Positions 44,640 to 56,715 of a stretch of 64,000 bases of DNA are shown here, piece after piece (the first letter of the stretch is position 1; each line of letters starts with the position of its first letter). Location of the stretch: assembly GCA_947683625.1 (NCBI GenBank), contig CANTUR010000125.1, positions 4,340,001-4,404,000 of the forward strand, read 5' to 3'. Position numbers and translations under genes: made by a program. A model generated the notes under the pieces. The model was not told the origin of the DNA. It saw only the letters and a program-made list of their open reading frames with translations, and did not search any database. The stretch comes from Mallotus nudiflorus (taxonomy: Eukaryota; Streptophyta; Magnoliopsida; Malpighiales; Euphorbiaceae).

Positions 44640-45960
44640 AGCGATATAGCTCTCATAATGAATGATGAAGTGATTGATTAAGCTTACTCAAAAGAAGTAG
44701 ACATAGATGAAAATCCCAATAGTGACCTTAAAGTATGGGATTTACTAGGCCAATCATTTGGGAAGTTCAACTACAAAGTTAAGTACACAACACCCCTTGC
44801 ATCCCACACACACTTAAAAGACATAGTACCCTTAGGATAGGGAGAAGAATTTGACAATGAAGACAAGGTGGTTAATACTATTCAGCTTCATAACCTGCAA
44901 GTCATAGGGATTGATTTATGGTATGACTCTGATGATCCTAAAATCATTTTCTAGGACTAGAACAACAATACAAAAGTAGATGAGCAAGTAGTTGAGAAGC
45001 CCGCACTAGCAATCAATCATGTAACTCACAATGGGCAGGTATATCAACCTTTTAAGAAAGAAAAGGATCCCTCTAAAGGATAAGAAGTAACAAGTGATCA
45101 AACTCTAGTCAAAGAGGAAGACAATATCCTCAAACAACTTAAGAAGACTTAAGCTTAAGCTAGTATTTAGGACCTACTCATGGCCTTCAAAAAATATAGG
45201 GATGCCCTTGTTAGAGTGCTAAATGAGGCAAAGATTGCCACTAATGCCTCACCTTGCAAGATGATACCCTCTTTAATAAAAGCTTCCTCTAATACACTCA
45301 CTTTTTCATATGAAGATTTGCCCTTTGAGGGAAGGGTCCACAACCATCCCCTATTCATACAAGCAATTATTAGATCTAGGAAGACTCTATGTGTTATGGT
45401 GGATGATGGATCTACCATTAATGTATGCCCCTTGAGGTTGCTATATAAGTTTGGGATGAATGTTAAAAACCTAAAAGAATCCAATGTGGTCATATGAGCC
45501 TATGATGATTTAAAAAAGCCAGCCATTGGCACTTTCAAAGTAGTAGTCACAATGGGGGATTTTGAATCAGTAATAGAATTTACCATCTTGGACATCCCTC
45601 CAACTTTTGCCCTGCTACTAGGAAGACCTTAGTTCCATCCATTAGGGGGCATACCCTCCACTGTGCATTAGAAGATCAAGTTCCCTATGAATGGAAAGGT
45701 CGTTACCATCCCTAGTGAAATAAACAACATTATTGCCTATCTGAATATGGTCCCACTAAGATTCTGGGTTTTTGTAATTAGTGATGGTCATGTCGATCCT
45801 AAAGTTGCTGCTATGATAAAGAAGATGCAATATCTACCTTGAATAGGATTAGGAGGAAGGAGCATTAGGTCATTGAATTCCTTAACTTCCAAGGATAAAC
45901 CAATAGATATAGTCTAGGGCATGGTCCTAAAGAGGACACTAGTGCTAAGAAGTCGATCTC
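44640..45960 (+). pseudogene. pro: Broken protease and G-patch remnant of element C
   Basis: A LLGQSFGKFNY motif (about 44739) corresponds to the LLGQPSGK module of element A. The retropepsin domain shows VMVDDGSTINVCPL (about 45390; the Asp lost in A is present) and ALLLGRP...LGGIPST (about 45607-45660). A G-patch remnant with IGLGGRS (about 45842) follows, preceded by DPKVAAMIKKMQY. At least five stops interrupt the frame. Between 45965 and 46290 one open stretch of 108 residues (MVESSTHVYQGKAEKW) is probably the protease-RT linker. Confidence 0.72.
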
Positions 45961-46299
45961 TTTTGTGGTTGAAAGCTCAACCCATGTCTACCAAGGAAAA
46001 GCTGAGAAGTGGGTAAGCAATGGAATCAAGAAATTAGGGCTTGAGATCTTCAATGACACCCTTAAAGGAGAGCATGCACTAGACTTGGTCACTCAGACTG
46101 ACATTAATGAGTTGATGAGAAATCTGGAGCTAGAATCTAGGAGTAACATTATCGATTATGCTCAAGCTGCTGCCATCCTTAAATCAAGCATCAATGATAT
46201 CCTGTTTGAAGACATTACTGATGATGACATTTGTACTCTTTCTTTTTTTGAAACTGATGATGTAATAAACTCTAAAGTTATTATAATGTAGTCAGATTT

Positions 46300-47830
46300 T
46301 GCATACTTGTTTAATGTCTTTCTTGATGGTAGTGTGCATTGCATTGATAAAAACATTAGCATATTTGACATTCATTCTATATGCACTGAATCATTTATCA
46401 TTCGCATGAAATCTAAACCATGTATTATGTATATTTCAAAAGATGTTACCCCTGAAGAGAGGAGAGAAATTGAAAAAATATTAACAAAATATTCAAAAGT
46501 ATTTGCCTAGATGTACGACAATATGCCTGGTATTAACATAGACATTACTAAACACTTCATCCCTACCAAAGATGGGTGCAAATTATTAAAGCATAAATTG
46601 AGAAGACTCAGACTAGAATAGACCCAACTAGTGAAAAAAGACATTGAGAAGCATATTAAGGAAAAATTCATATAGGTAGTAGACTATCCAAAATGGTTAG
46701 AAAATGTGGTGCTAGTACTAAAGAAAGATGGAAATGTTAGAATCTATGTTGACTATAAAGATTTGAATAAGGCATGTTTGAAAGATGATATCCCACTACC
46801 TCATATAGATATACTAGTTGACAGTGCTATAAGATGTGCAATGTACTCCTTCATGGATGGATTCTCTTGGTACAATCAGATCATAATGGCCATTATTAAT
46901 AAAGCAAAGACAACTTTCATAATGGAATGAGGTACTTATTACTACAGAGTAATGCCTTTTAGACTAGATAATGCAGGAGTGACTTACTAGAGAATCACAA
47001 CCATAATGTTCCATGACATGATACATAAAGAAGTAGACATGTACATCGAGGACATGATGGTTAAGTTAAAAACTAGGGAAGAACACCTGTCAGACCTTGA
47101 AAAATTCCTCAAAAGAGTCAAAAGTATAGTCTCAGACTTAATTCAAAGAAATGCATATTCAGGGTCACTTTAGGAAAGATGTTGGGCATGTTGTTAGTTA
47201 GAATGGGATTGAAATGGATCAAGACAAAGCAAAAGTAGTAAGAGAGATGCTAGTGCCAAGAATAGAGAAACAAATGAGAGGGTTTCGAAGGAAACTAAAA
47301 TTTATAAGTAGATTCATTGCCAAGTTGATAGTAGTGTGTGAACCAATCTTCAAGCTAATAGAAAAGATCAACCAGTTGAATGGAACAAATAGTATCAGTT
47401 AGCATTTGACAAGATCAGAAATTACTTAGCCAGCTCGTCAGTTTTAAAACCACCTAAACCAAGGATATCTTTAACCCTGTATATGGGCATCGAAGAAAAT
47501 GCAATTGGTGCAATGTTAGCCCAAGAGAGAGAAATGAAAGCAAAACATGTAGTCTATTACTTAAGTAAAAAGATGTTATTGTATGACGAGAAGTACAACC
47601 ATGTCAAATAGATATGCCTAGAAATGGTATGGGCAATGAAAAATCTCAAACATTACTATTAGTCCTATAGAATTTAGGCTATGTCTAAAATGGACCCAAT
47701 GAAGTACCTCTATGAAGCACCCTCTCTAGTGGGAAAACTTGCTAAGTGGCTCATGCTGCTAACAGAATTCGATGTGTAGTATCTAACTAAAAAGGTAGTA
47801 AAGGAAGAGCATTGGCTAATTTCTAGCTCT
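46300..47830 (+). pseudogene. pol: Broken RT and RNase H of element C
   Basis: The connection segment (DVTPEERREIEKILTKYSKVF, split by nothing at about 46441-46509) leads into RT: VVLVLKKDGNVRIYVDYKDLN (about 46703), IPLPHIDILVD, FMDGFSWYNQI (about 46850), VMPFRLDNAG (about 46950) and, at 47042-47053, Y-I-E-D where the catalytic motif should be Y-V-D-D. RNase H follows with IGAMLAQE (about 47500), VVYYLSKKM and a LLLTEFDV segment (about 47755). Stops are frequent. RT would be inactive even without them because an invariant Asp is Glu. Confidence 0.75.
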
Positions 47831-47889
47831 TAACCCCATTATATACTCAAAAGAAATCCAACTAGACTTCCCAAACGACCTCAGTTCAA

Positions 47890-48290
47890 CCATCAAAATC
47901 CAAGGATGGCACATGTACTTTGATAGAGTGGTTAATTAGTTCGACATAGGAGTCGGTGTCATATTACAATCCCCAAATGGTGAAGTAGTACCAATGGCTA
48001 AAAGATCAAATTTAGAGTCACAACAAATGAAGTAGAATATAAGGCATGCACACTCAGAATAGAAGCACTAATATCCCTAGATGTTACAAAAGTTAAAATC
48101 CTCAAACATTCCATGCTAGTAATCAACCATGACATAGAAGAGTGGGAATAAAATAGTAACACTTAAGGCCTTACTTGAGTCTACTAGCCATGTATTTTTT
48201 AAAATGCAGATTCATTCATCTCCCTAGGAATCACAATTAAATGGTAGATGCACTTGCTTCCCTAGCAGTAGTGTGAGAAGGACCATCCAA
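47890..48290 (+). pseudogene. Second (archaeal-type) RNase H remnant of element C
   Basis: W-H-M-Y-F-D and IGVGVILQSPNGEVVPMAKR (about 47908-48005) match the start of the extra RNase H that Tat elements carry between RNase H and integrase. TTNEVEYKACT- and LRIEAL-like sequence follows after a frameshift. It is broken by stops and shifts. Finding it here is the main reason for assigning C to the Tat lineage. Confidence 0.62.
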
Positions 48291-48569
48291 AATGCCCATG
48301 AAGCCTTTAATCTTACTCAAATTAGGATACCCTTGTCATAATAATTATAGAATAACAAAGATAGAAACAACTAAAAAACCTTAGTTCTATGACATCCATA
48401 GATATTTATAGGAATGAGCCTATCTTGATTAAGTAGATGAAAGAGATAAAGCAGTCATTTAATGATTAGCATCAAAATTCACATCGCACTAGGGTGTGCT
48501 ATATAGAAGAACCTCAAACAGTTTACAACTTTGATGTCTAAATGAAACTGAGGCTGTAAGAGCAATATA

Positions 48570-49660
48570 ATAAGTACATGATGGTGTTTGTGGTTCACAT
48601 ATGAATGGAGCAATCCTAGCTAAGAAACTAATTAGACAAGGGTTCCTTTAGATAACGATGATGGAAGACTATATCAAATTTGTAAAGAAATGCAATAAGT
48701 GTTAGATCCATGAGAATGTCAGCCATCTTCCCCCAATATAATTGCACTACATCTCCTCTCTATGGCCTTTCTTAGCATGGGGACTACACATAATTAAGGA
48801 AATCCACCCGATAGCCTCAAATGGACATAGGTTCATCTTAGTGGCAGTTGATTAATTCACAAAGTGGGTCAAAGCAAAATCATTCATAAGGATTGGAGCT
48901 AAGTAGGTGTCCAAATACATTAAAAGAAATATGTTCTATCGATATGGGATACCCCATTGCATTATCTCTGACAACAGTGTCCAATTCCAAGGGTAAGTTA
49001 GAGAGCTGCTAAGGAGTTATAAAGTGGAACATCATAAATCTTCTCCTTACCGACCACAAGCAAATGGGGCCATTAAAGCTACAAATAAGAAAATCAAGAA
49101 GATTTTGTCAAAAATGACTAAAATTTACCAACATTGGGTAGACACATTGCCATATGCCTTATAGGGGTACTGAACAATAGTTAGGACTTTAATGAAAGTA
49201 ACTCCTTTCTTACTAATATATGGATTAGAAGTAGTGCTTTCAGTTGAAATAGAAATCAAGTCTTTTCAAGTAGCGATCGAATTTGAATTGTTAGAAGTAT
49301 AATAGTCTTAATAGAAGCATGAAAATCTAACCCTCTTAGACAATTAAAGGCTTAAGGCTCTACACCACACACAATTTTATTAGGCTCAACTAGCTAAAAC
49401 CTTCAATAAGAAAGTGAAACACAAGAGTGTGAAAATAGGAGATTAGGTGTTAAAGTAAATGAGGTAAACATTCTAGACCCGAGAGAGAAATTCAAATCAA
49501 ACTGGGAAGGCACATACTTGATCAAACATGTATTATTGAATGGAGTAGTTAAGCTAATGAATTTTGAAGGTAATGAATTCTCCAAACCTGTCAATACAGA
49601 TTGCTTGAAAAAGTACTATGTCCAAGGCACACACAAAAAAATTCTTGCTGTGTTGAAATC
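48570..49660 (+). pseudogene. int: Broken integrase of element C
   Basis: A zinc-binding remnant (FVKKCNKC, about 48680) precedes the core: ILVAVD-stop-FTKWVKAKSF (about 48840), YGIPHCIISDNSVQF (about 48940) and SPYRPQANGAIKATNKKIKKIL (about 49050). The catalytic Glu expected after NGA is Lys here (GAA to AAA). TPFLLIYGLEVVLSVEI (about 49203) and a C-terminal part to about 49640 follow. More than ten stops are present. It would have inserted the cDNA into the host genome. Confidence 0.75.
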
Positions 49661-50300
49661 CTAAAAATGGTAGCTCAGGCAAAAGTTATGGACCTCCCGC
49701 TAGGTTGAAAACCCTATTGGGGCAACTAAGGCAAAAGTCAGGGAAAGAGAGAAAAAACTTAACTGGAAAACTTGAGAATACTAATAAGGACAAGGCTAAC
49801 CTCGAGTTTGAAATTTGTATGAATGCACAATGAAATGAGAATGATTGCTAATTTATGCAAAATATCTTTGAAAAAGGCAACACATTTTATCATCATGAAT
49901 TGCATCAAGCATGTTTTACATTTTCTTTTATTACATGACCATAGTTCTTAACTCTCTCTTCAAGAACAACCACTATTATCAAAGCCTAAAAAAAACACAG
50001 CTAGCTGTGAAGAGCTCCGAGAGGAGACACCCTAGGCAAAAAAAAAGAAAGAAAAAGAAAATCTAGCTAAGTATAAAAAGCTTTAAAAGGAGATGTCTTT
50101 GGAAAAAAAGAAAAAACAAATAAGGCAAGCAAGAGCAATGGCAAACATCATTAATGATACACAGTAAGAAGTATATACAGTAATCATCATATAAGTATCA
50201 TAAAGCACATACAGGACAAATGCCAAATACAACACCCAGAGTCCATAACCTTAGGAAGATGATACAACAAAGTAAACCACAGGCCAAAAATCCTACACCT
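49661..50300 (+). other. Non-coding segment between integrase and antisense gene of element C
   Basis: No frame is supported. It contains A-rich and purine-rich tracts (about 50035-50115). Confidence 0.5.
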
Positions 50301-52980
50301 AGCTCCTAAAACAACTACATCAGCCATGGTTACCATCGAAAGCAAGCACCAATCCTGCTAAAGCATCTCCCTCATCTGATCTCGTTCATCATAAAGGATG
50401 ATAGTTGTGACTCTAACTCACCAATATGATCATGATAAGTTGTAAGCTCCTACACCCATTCATGGTTAGCATCATGGTCTTTAGCTTGCACAACATACTA
50501 TATATCATACACGCATACATAAAATGTGTGCATAAAATAAACAGGTACAATAAAGAAGGCATACCCTCTGAGTGGTCGTAAACTCCAAAAGTGTTGTTGT
50601 GCACTCTCTACAATGGTATACCAGTACTAACCAGAGGAGATGGGAATCTACAAAAGTGAGCAAATAAGACAATCACCATTCAACAAATAAATGAAACAAA
50701 GATAAAATAAGTGAAATAAAACATGAACATGGGTAGTGTCAGGAGGAACAACACCTGACTGAGGAAAGCCAGGGCAAGGCAAATCAAAATGCACTACTCT
50801 ACCAAAGATATCCATCCTAAGCAAATCTAAGGATGGCTAAACCATGAAGTCCCCAAAAATAGTACTGCTAGAAGCCCCACCACTAGCGTAGGCAATTGCC
50901 TCAATACGAAACACACCCTCATTCTCCTAAAAATAAGACCCAGATCTCTTCCAATGAGATCCTTATCACTGCAGATAAGCTCTTATAACTCGTGTCAATT
51001 ACAAGTTATTACTAACAAAGTTTGTTACATGCTTGTACAAAAATAAGAATAAAATCCTACCAGATCAAAGGTAGCAACTCTCAATGATTTGTGTGATGGC
51101 CCGATCCTCAAATTTGAAGGATGAAATGCATTTGCCTAAGGAGGTGGAGGTGGAGGAAAAGTGCCACTAGCCACAGTGTCAATTAGCTAAGGGATTAATA
51201 CATTAGTATAAGGCAAGCCCACACCCTCTAAGATCCTCTCAGAGGAGCATCCCATCATGGCAACAACAAGCTCATCACCACTAAGCTCATGGCCTTATAA
51301 CATGTCATTAGGGGGAGGAACAAATACTACACTCTGCCAAATAAACCATCCCACCAACAATGGACTTGCTCATCCAAATACCACACTCTGCCAGTAAGGC
51401 CATAGAGCAACAGTTGTCTCTCTGTCAGCTACCATGCAATCACCATCTATGCCATCTAATGTGACCTCCCAACCACCAGTGAAGGAAGATATATTTAAAA
51501 GGAAAGAATGAACAAAGAATCTCTAAAAGAGAAACAAATAACACAATAGGAGTCAAACATACCTAATCAGGGGATAACTTGCACATATAGTCCCAAGCCA
51601 TTATGCAATCCTCAATCAAATCAGTAGTCCTCCTGATTTAGTAAGAATACTGAGGAAAGTTATCCTCTACAAATTGCTCGATGAATGGATGAGGGAGAAC
51701 CCTGAACTCGTAAGCCTAGATCTGTGAGAACCAGGAAGTTAGAATTAACAAACTAAAGACAAAGAGTAAAAAGAATAGACATGAGGAGTCCGACACACAT
51801 CCAGTATGAACAAGCATCCATAGATCCTTGAGCCACCTTGACAGGCTACATTAAGGCCTAAGTACATGTGGGCTAAAGTGGTAGTACCCCAGTAATACCT
51901 CAACAAGCCATCTATATCCCTCATAAGTAGCAATCATAGACCACCTATACCCAAAGGGTTCAGGAAGATGACAACACTGGACAAGAATAAAAAGTAGTAA
52001 GCCAACTACTCTATTGAAATAAGACCGTCATTATACATCATCCATATGGAAGAGAAAAACTTAGTGTAATGAGTGAGGTGCAAGCAACTAGACTTCATGG
52101 GTGTGGCCACCCCAAGCAACTCCATGGTAAGGCGCCTCCTTACCACCATATAAGAGAACCACTCCTCACTAAAGGGAATGGGCTCTCCAAAAAAGCTTAA
52201 TCCTATAATAGCAATAAAGTCCAAAGAAGTGATGGTCATCTCCCTAATAGGCAGATGAAAAGTATGCATTATGTCCATGCATTACTTTATTAGTGCATAC
52301 ATAGCAATCTAACTTGACGCATACGAGTCATAAGATAATGCAATAATAACCCATCAAAGCCCTTCCCAATGATCATCGGCTTCATACACAATTGAAAACC
52401 CCGACAATACATGCTGACACTATTAAAACTACCAGATAGCACAATAACATACCTAGAAGGCTATAAATAATAGCTACACTATCAAACATTTGCATAATTA
52501 ATAAATACTAGCACATCCTTTCTTTTCTTTTTCTATATAATAGGAATAATAACGAAAGACAAAAAGAAAAAGCATCACAATAAGCACTAACAGTTAATCA
52601 CAATAAGAAAGTAAAGTAAGAGCTATTAAGCATCAACATTTACATTAAAGCTATGACTTAGCAGATAGTTACAATAAGTACTATAGAGCTATAGCTACAA
52701 CAACCCCATACAGCAAAATAAATAGCAAGGCAGGTAATTAATAAGCTTCATAAGTACTTACCTGGCATAAATGATAAGCCCAATCATGAGTCTCTAGACT
52801 ATAAACCATAGGAATCAAATCTCCTCGAGAAAGCATATACAGCTAAGGACCCTGAGTGCCAGGTGGACCATCAGTTCTAGTCCCCATAGTGGAAGTCCCT
52901 ACTCTAGTGGCCTTTGTGAAGTTACCCTCCTCATCCAAAAAGACATCCTATAGACCCTTCAAAATGTCAGGGAACTCCAT
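50300..52980 (-). pseudogene. Antisense plant-mobile-domain gene carried by element C, with apparent introns
   Basis: Read on the minus strand. Exon 1 runs from ATG 52980 to 52762 and ends CCAG with a consensus donor GTAAGT (52761-52756). A later exon holds THTFHLP-like sequence (HTFHLPIREMTITSLDF, about 52266-52216), the plant-mobile-domain (PMD) signature, followed by GLSFFGEPIPF. Another exon begins after TTCTTGTCCAG (51977) and encodes YYWGTTTLAHMYLGL and GCLFILD, the second PMD signature. The next begins after GGTTCTCACAG (51722), encodes AYEFRVLPHPFIEQF, and ends with donor GTATGT (51562). Exons carry a few stops. The left end is unclear. PMD proteins are plant-specific and known both as host silencing/genome-stability factors (MAIN family) and inside transposons. 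Confidence 0.68.
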
Positions 52981-53128
52981 CTTATGTAGACAAAAACAAA
53001 GACTCAAAAGCAAAAACATAAAGCAGAAAATACCCAAAACTCAAAAAGGGTTAAGAAAAGATGAAAACACTCAGAGAAGGCCGGAAGAAGCTTCCTCGAA
53101 CCTAAAAAATACATGTCTTAAGTAGACA

Positions 53129-53143
53129 AGAGATGGGGAGGTT
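53129..53143 (+). promoter_or_regulatory. Polypurine tract of element C
   Basis: Purine run AAGAGATGGGGAGG just before TTGTGGCC. The equivalent tract in copy 2 is AAAGAGGGGAAGG (about 24280). Confidence 0.55.
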
Positions 53144-53447
53144 TGTGGCCATGTGCCAGGTGCATGGTCATGCGCTTAGCACATGATCACGTTCTTCAAC
53201 ATGCGTAGCCACATGCACTTACCCCCTCCACGCTCTCTCGTATAATGATACGCATACTCTAACACTTTACACACTCATTTCTTTAGTCCTAAACCTCCAT
53301 TTGAATATAAGACATGCACTAAACTCATATGAAATTACACTAATGAGGACTACATCTATCTAAAGACATCACATGCAGCCTTACCACTTTCAAAAACTCA
53401 GCACCTTTGGAAAGAAGAAAAATAGGGAAGAATCATCGAAAGGATAC
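53144..53447 (+). repeat. 3' LTR of element C, first 304 bp
   Basis: It starts TGTGGCCATG and is colinear with 24295-24385 followed by 39549-39750, which proves that the intervening D sequence is an insertion. It is cut at 53447 by LTR E; the last five bases GATAC would be the target duplication of E. Confidence 0.72.
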
Positions 53448-55703
53448 TGTAATCACCCAATTCCATGATACAATTATGCATTCATGCAATGAAAGCCCCT
53501 ATGATGAAATTAATTAAGAAATTGATCTCTAGTGTTGATGTTTCATGATTTAAAAGAATAAATTGTAACATTTTAAAGTTTAAATGGATGAATTATAAGT
53601 TTTAAGGTTTAAATTGGAAGTTTTTTTGGAAATTTGCTTTGGCATGTCAAATGCCAGTCAGCATTCATCCAAATGCTAATTGGCATTAGACAGATGCCAA
53701 TTAGCATTTCGCTAAATACTGGTTGGCATTATGCTGATTTTTTTCTCTTTTTTTGCAATTTTAGTCTTTTTTCTTTTTCTTGTGTCTGATTGGTTAATTG
53801 GATGTAATTAAACCATGTGTCCCACTCTGTGTGTTTAAAGAAGTCTCCAGACTTTGTTCAAAATGAATCATATCCTATCTATGTTTTCAAAAGTTAAAAA
53901 ATCAAAATCCCAGATGCTGAACTTCCTGGTGCTGCGCAACCAAACCTTGCGTTCACGTAGAAGAGGTTGGCTCCTTGGCTTTAAAAGCTGAGGGAGAAGT
54001 CTACAGGGGGCCTTTCTTTTTTAAGAGAAAAATTATTATAAAAAAGGGTTGAGATTGATTTTTATTAAATGTAGCAAAGATTTTTTTTCTTTTTGGAGCC
54101 TCTAAAACCTAGTTCTTTATAGAAGGCCAAAAACCTTGCTCACTTTTGATTTTTAAAACCCTAAAAAACCAATTAAAACTAAAGTCTAGTTTTAGTCCAG
54201 AGATCATAAAAGAGACATTACAGAGCTAATACTAAATGGTGAAAATCACAGTTTGAGGGGCCATCTAACTACATTTGCACAACATCCTTTTTACTTCTTT
54301 ACCTTTTATTTTCTTTTAATTCAATCTCTTTATTTTAATTATTGAGTTTATTACTAATTAAATTTTGTTATTTTGTCTTTGTTTTTGGCTTCTGTTCTTT
54401 GGTGCTCTGGGAATGAGGATTAGTTATGGTATAGTATTTGAATAGTAATCTTGAAGAATCCATGGAATGCCATGGATCAAAACTTGTGAAACCCCATAGA
54501 ATTTAGGTTCTTTTTATTTCTGTGTTATGTTTCATCTATTTTTTTAGAGTTGTAATTAATTTCCTTTTAATTCTCTACATTGTAGGTTGTAATAACCCTA
54601 ATAGTGTAAAAATAATGGAATTCTAATTCTCTACACAAAAAATTGATTAGTAATTTAGGTATAATTTGGTAAAATTCAATTAAAATCGATGATGATAGTA
54701 GATTAAAGTTAGGGTTGTATGTAAATTAATTTAGGGTTTTTTAGAAAATCATGTACAATTGTTTATTTGATCTATTTTGATATCTTATTTATTTTGGATC
54801 TTGTTTTTGGTTTTATATGATCCTTTCAGGCCCAAGCCCATGATTAGGTCTAATTCACTTAAAGTAGGTTTATAAATAGTTTAGGTTAATTAATTAATTA
54901 AAATCAATGTAGGCCCATTTTAGGTTAATTAGATTTAGGCCCATTTTAATAAATAAAATCAATTTAGATTTAGTCCAGCCCAATAAAGTATTTTTATTTC
55001 TCTTAAAATTAATTTAGACTTTAAGCTCATTTTCTAGTTAATTAAAATTTATTTAGATTTAGCTCAGCCCATTTAATTTCATTACTTTTAAAATAAATAG
55101 ACTTAGGCCCATATTTCACTTAAAATAAAATTAAGTTATACTAGGCCCACTAATTCGACTTTTCCTTTAAAATTTTATAGATATAAGCCCAATTCCTTCA
55201 ATAAGTTAAAACAAATAGACCTAGGTTCATAAAAATTAATAAAAATGTAGGTCATTTCTTAGCCCACTTCACTTGTAAATAAAATGTAAAATTAGGTAAC
55301 TTCTAAATAAAATTAACTTAGTTTGACTTAGGGACGTTACACCTTGTATTAATGCATTTTTTAATGTGATTTTATGATTAATTGCCTTAGGGTTAGATGG
55401 ATGTTCATATTAGGGTTTAATAAAATTGTATGTAATTAGAGAATGAAGTAATAATTCATAAAGTAATCCTAAATGAACATGAGACTAAGAGAAGTTAGTA
55501 TTTTATTCCCAAAATTTCCTAGTTGTGGTGCTAACTTTCTTTTAGAGAATCGAGTACCACCAAAGCAATTTGTCCCAACAATTACCCTGGGTGGTGACTC
55601 CTCATCTCCACGCTATGTCTTTGTGATATAGTAGTGTGTTCCCTAGGGCCTTGAGCCTAAATATTATCATGGTTGCTAAAATCTTAGGCGTGCTCTAAAC
55701 TCC
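53448..55703 (+). repeat. 5' LTR of element E
   Basis: It starts TGTAATCACCC. It contains the GTAATAACCCT block (about 54588), TTAGGCCCA-type repeats (about 54830-55280) and the U5 end up to CTAAACTCC. A deletion of about 22 bp has removed the LTR end and the first part of the primer-binding site; only TAGGGAT of that junction remains. Confidence 0.75.
53645..53745 (+). repeat. Palindrome array in U3 of LTR E
   Basis: About four units of AATGC...GCATT arms around TAATTG-like centres (for example 53673-53690), with the same plan as in LTR A but diverged. Confidence 0.65.
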
Positions 55704-56715
55704 ATTAGGGATAAAAGATACTTCTACTTGTGTTCTTTAAGATCATTTTATTAATTATTATTTTATTCTTGCATTCATTTTGCATGTAATTATTTACCTG
55801 ATGACATTGGTTTATAATTCCATGATTCCACTAGCTTCATGGGGTTGTAGATTGGCTAACCATAACTTTTAGCCTTAACTCAGTTTAAGAGAGATTGTCA
55901 AGCTCATCTGACTAGTGCCTACAACCAAAGTCCTAAAAGGGGGTGGTCTAATTGCAAGTTGGTAAAGGATGTCAAGCCCCTCTAACCTGGGCCTGTTACT
56001 CAAGTCCATAATAAAGGGCATCTTACTAAAGGAACCTTGACTTCTTACTGGACCCTAACCACTTATAATGGCCTACTAATTTCCCCTAGGATTTATATAA
56101 TTTGCTTGTATGTTTGTTTACCATGAGGTATTTCTATTTATAAAATCCTAGGCCTATACTTTTGAAACCCACTTGGGATGATAAAGGTCAGGCTAAGCCT
56201 TTATACCTAGAAATGTTATTTCTTTACCTTTACTAATTTAAGAGAGATTTGGAATATGTGTCAATCCATGATATCCCCTGTTGATATTAAGGCCACGACC
56301 AAAAATCCTAGGATAAGAAACTCACCATTGAATACGTGTATCGGAGGAATAAGGTTGGAAGGTTTATGCTTGCATATTGCTTGTTGATTGTTTCCTAATA
56401 TTTGTTATGTGCTATTTGTTTACTTACTACTTGATGCATAGCACGTGCATCATGCATACATGCGTACATGCACTTCATCCATCATACTAACACTTTTTTG
56501 CAGTCATCATAGATTCATCTGGGTCTTCTCATATTTAGGGACAGAAAGCTAGTAGACTAAAAAGTGCAAGTCATAGTCCTAAAGCCTTAGCAAAAGAAAT
56601 CCTTCACAAGGTAGATAGACTACAAAGAAGTCCTATCAACCTGCTCTATTTAGAAGTTAAACCAAACCAAATTGAGCTACAGAGATGGAACAATAACAAG
56701 GAGGGAAATAGACCT
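55704..56715 (+). other. Leader of element E
   Basis: Non-coding and colinear with 1561-2560 of element A and 15439-16380 of element B. Confidence 0.65.

Larger units (their letters stand above)
39549..53447 (+). mobile_element. Element C: complete but decayed Tat-type Ty3/gypsy retrotransposon with antisense gene
   Basis: Its 5' LTR is 24295-24385 plus 39549-41788 (interrupted by D). Then come the primer-binding site, leader, gag, protease, G-patch remnant, RT, RNase H, a second RNase H, integrase, a minus-strand gene region, a polypurine tract and a 3' LTR cut at 53447 by element E. The second RNase H after the usual one is a hallmark of the Tat lineage. Every coding part is broken by several stops. 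Its LTR is unlike those of A, B, D and E, so it is a separate family. Confidence 0.82.
53448..56715 (+). mobile_element. Element E: 5' LTR and leader of an A-related Tat element, truncated
   Basis: LTR (53448-55703) and leader (55704-56715) resemble element A in order and sequence. Only the start of gag is left (a GAGATGGAACAATAACAAGG stretch near 56680); at 56716 an unrelated sequence begins. The primer-binding site is mostly deleted. Confidence 0.75.

Noticed and set aside
46162..46371. Minus-strand frames overlapping the protease and RT of element C
   Set aside because: They overlap clear plus-strand domain remnants and have no recognisable content.
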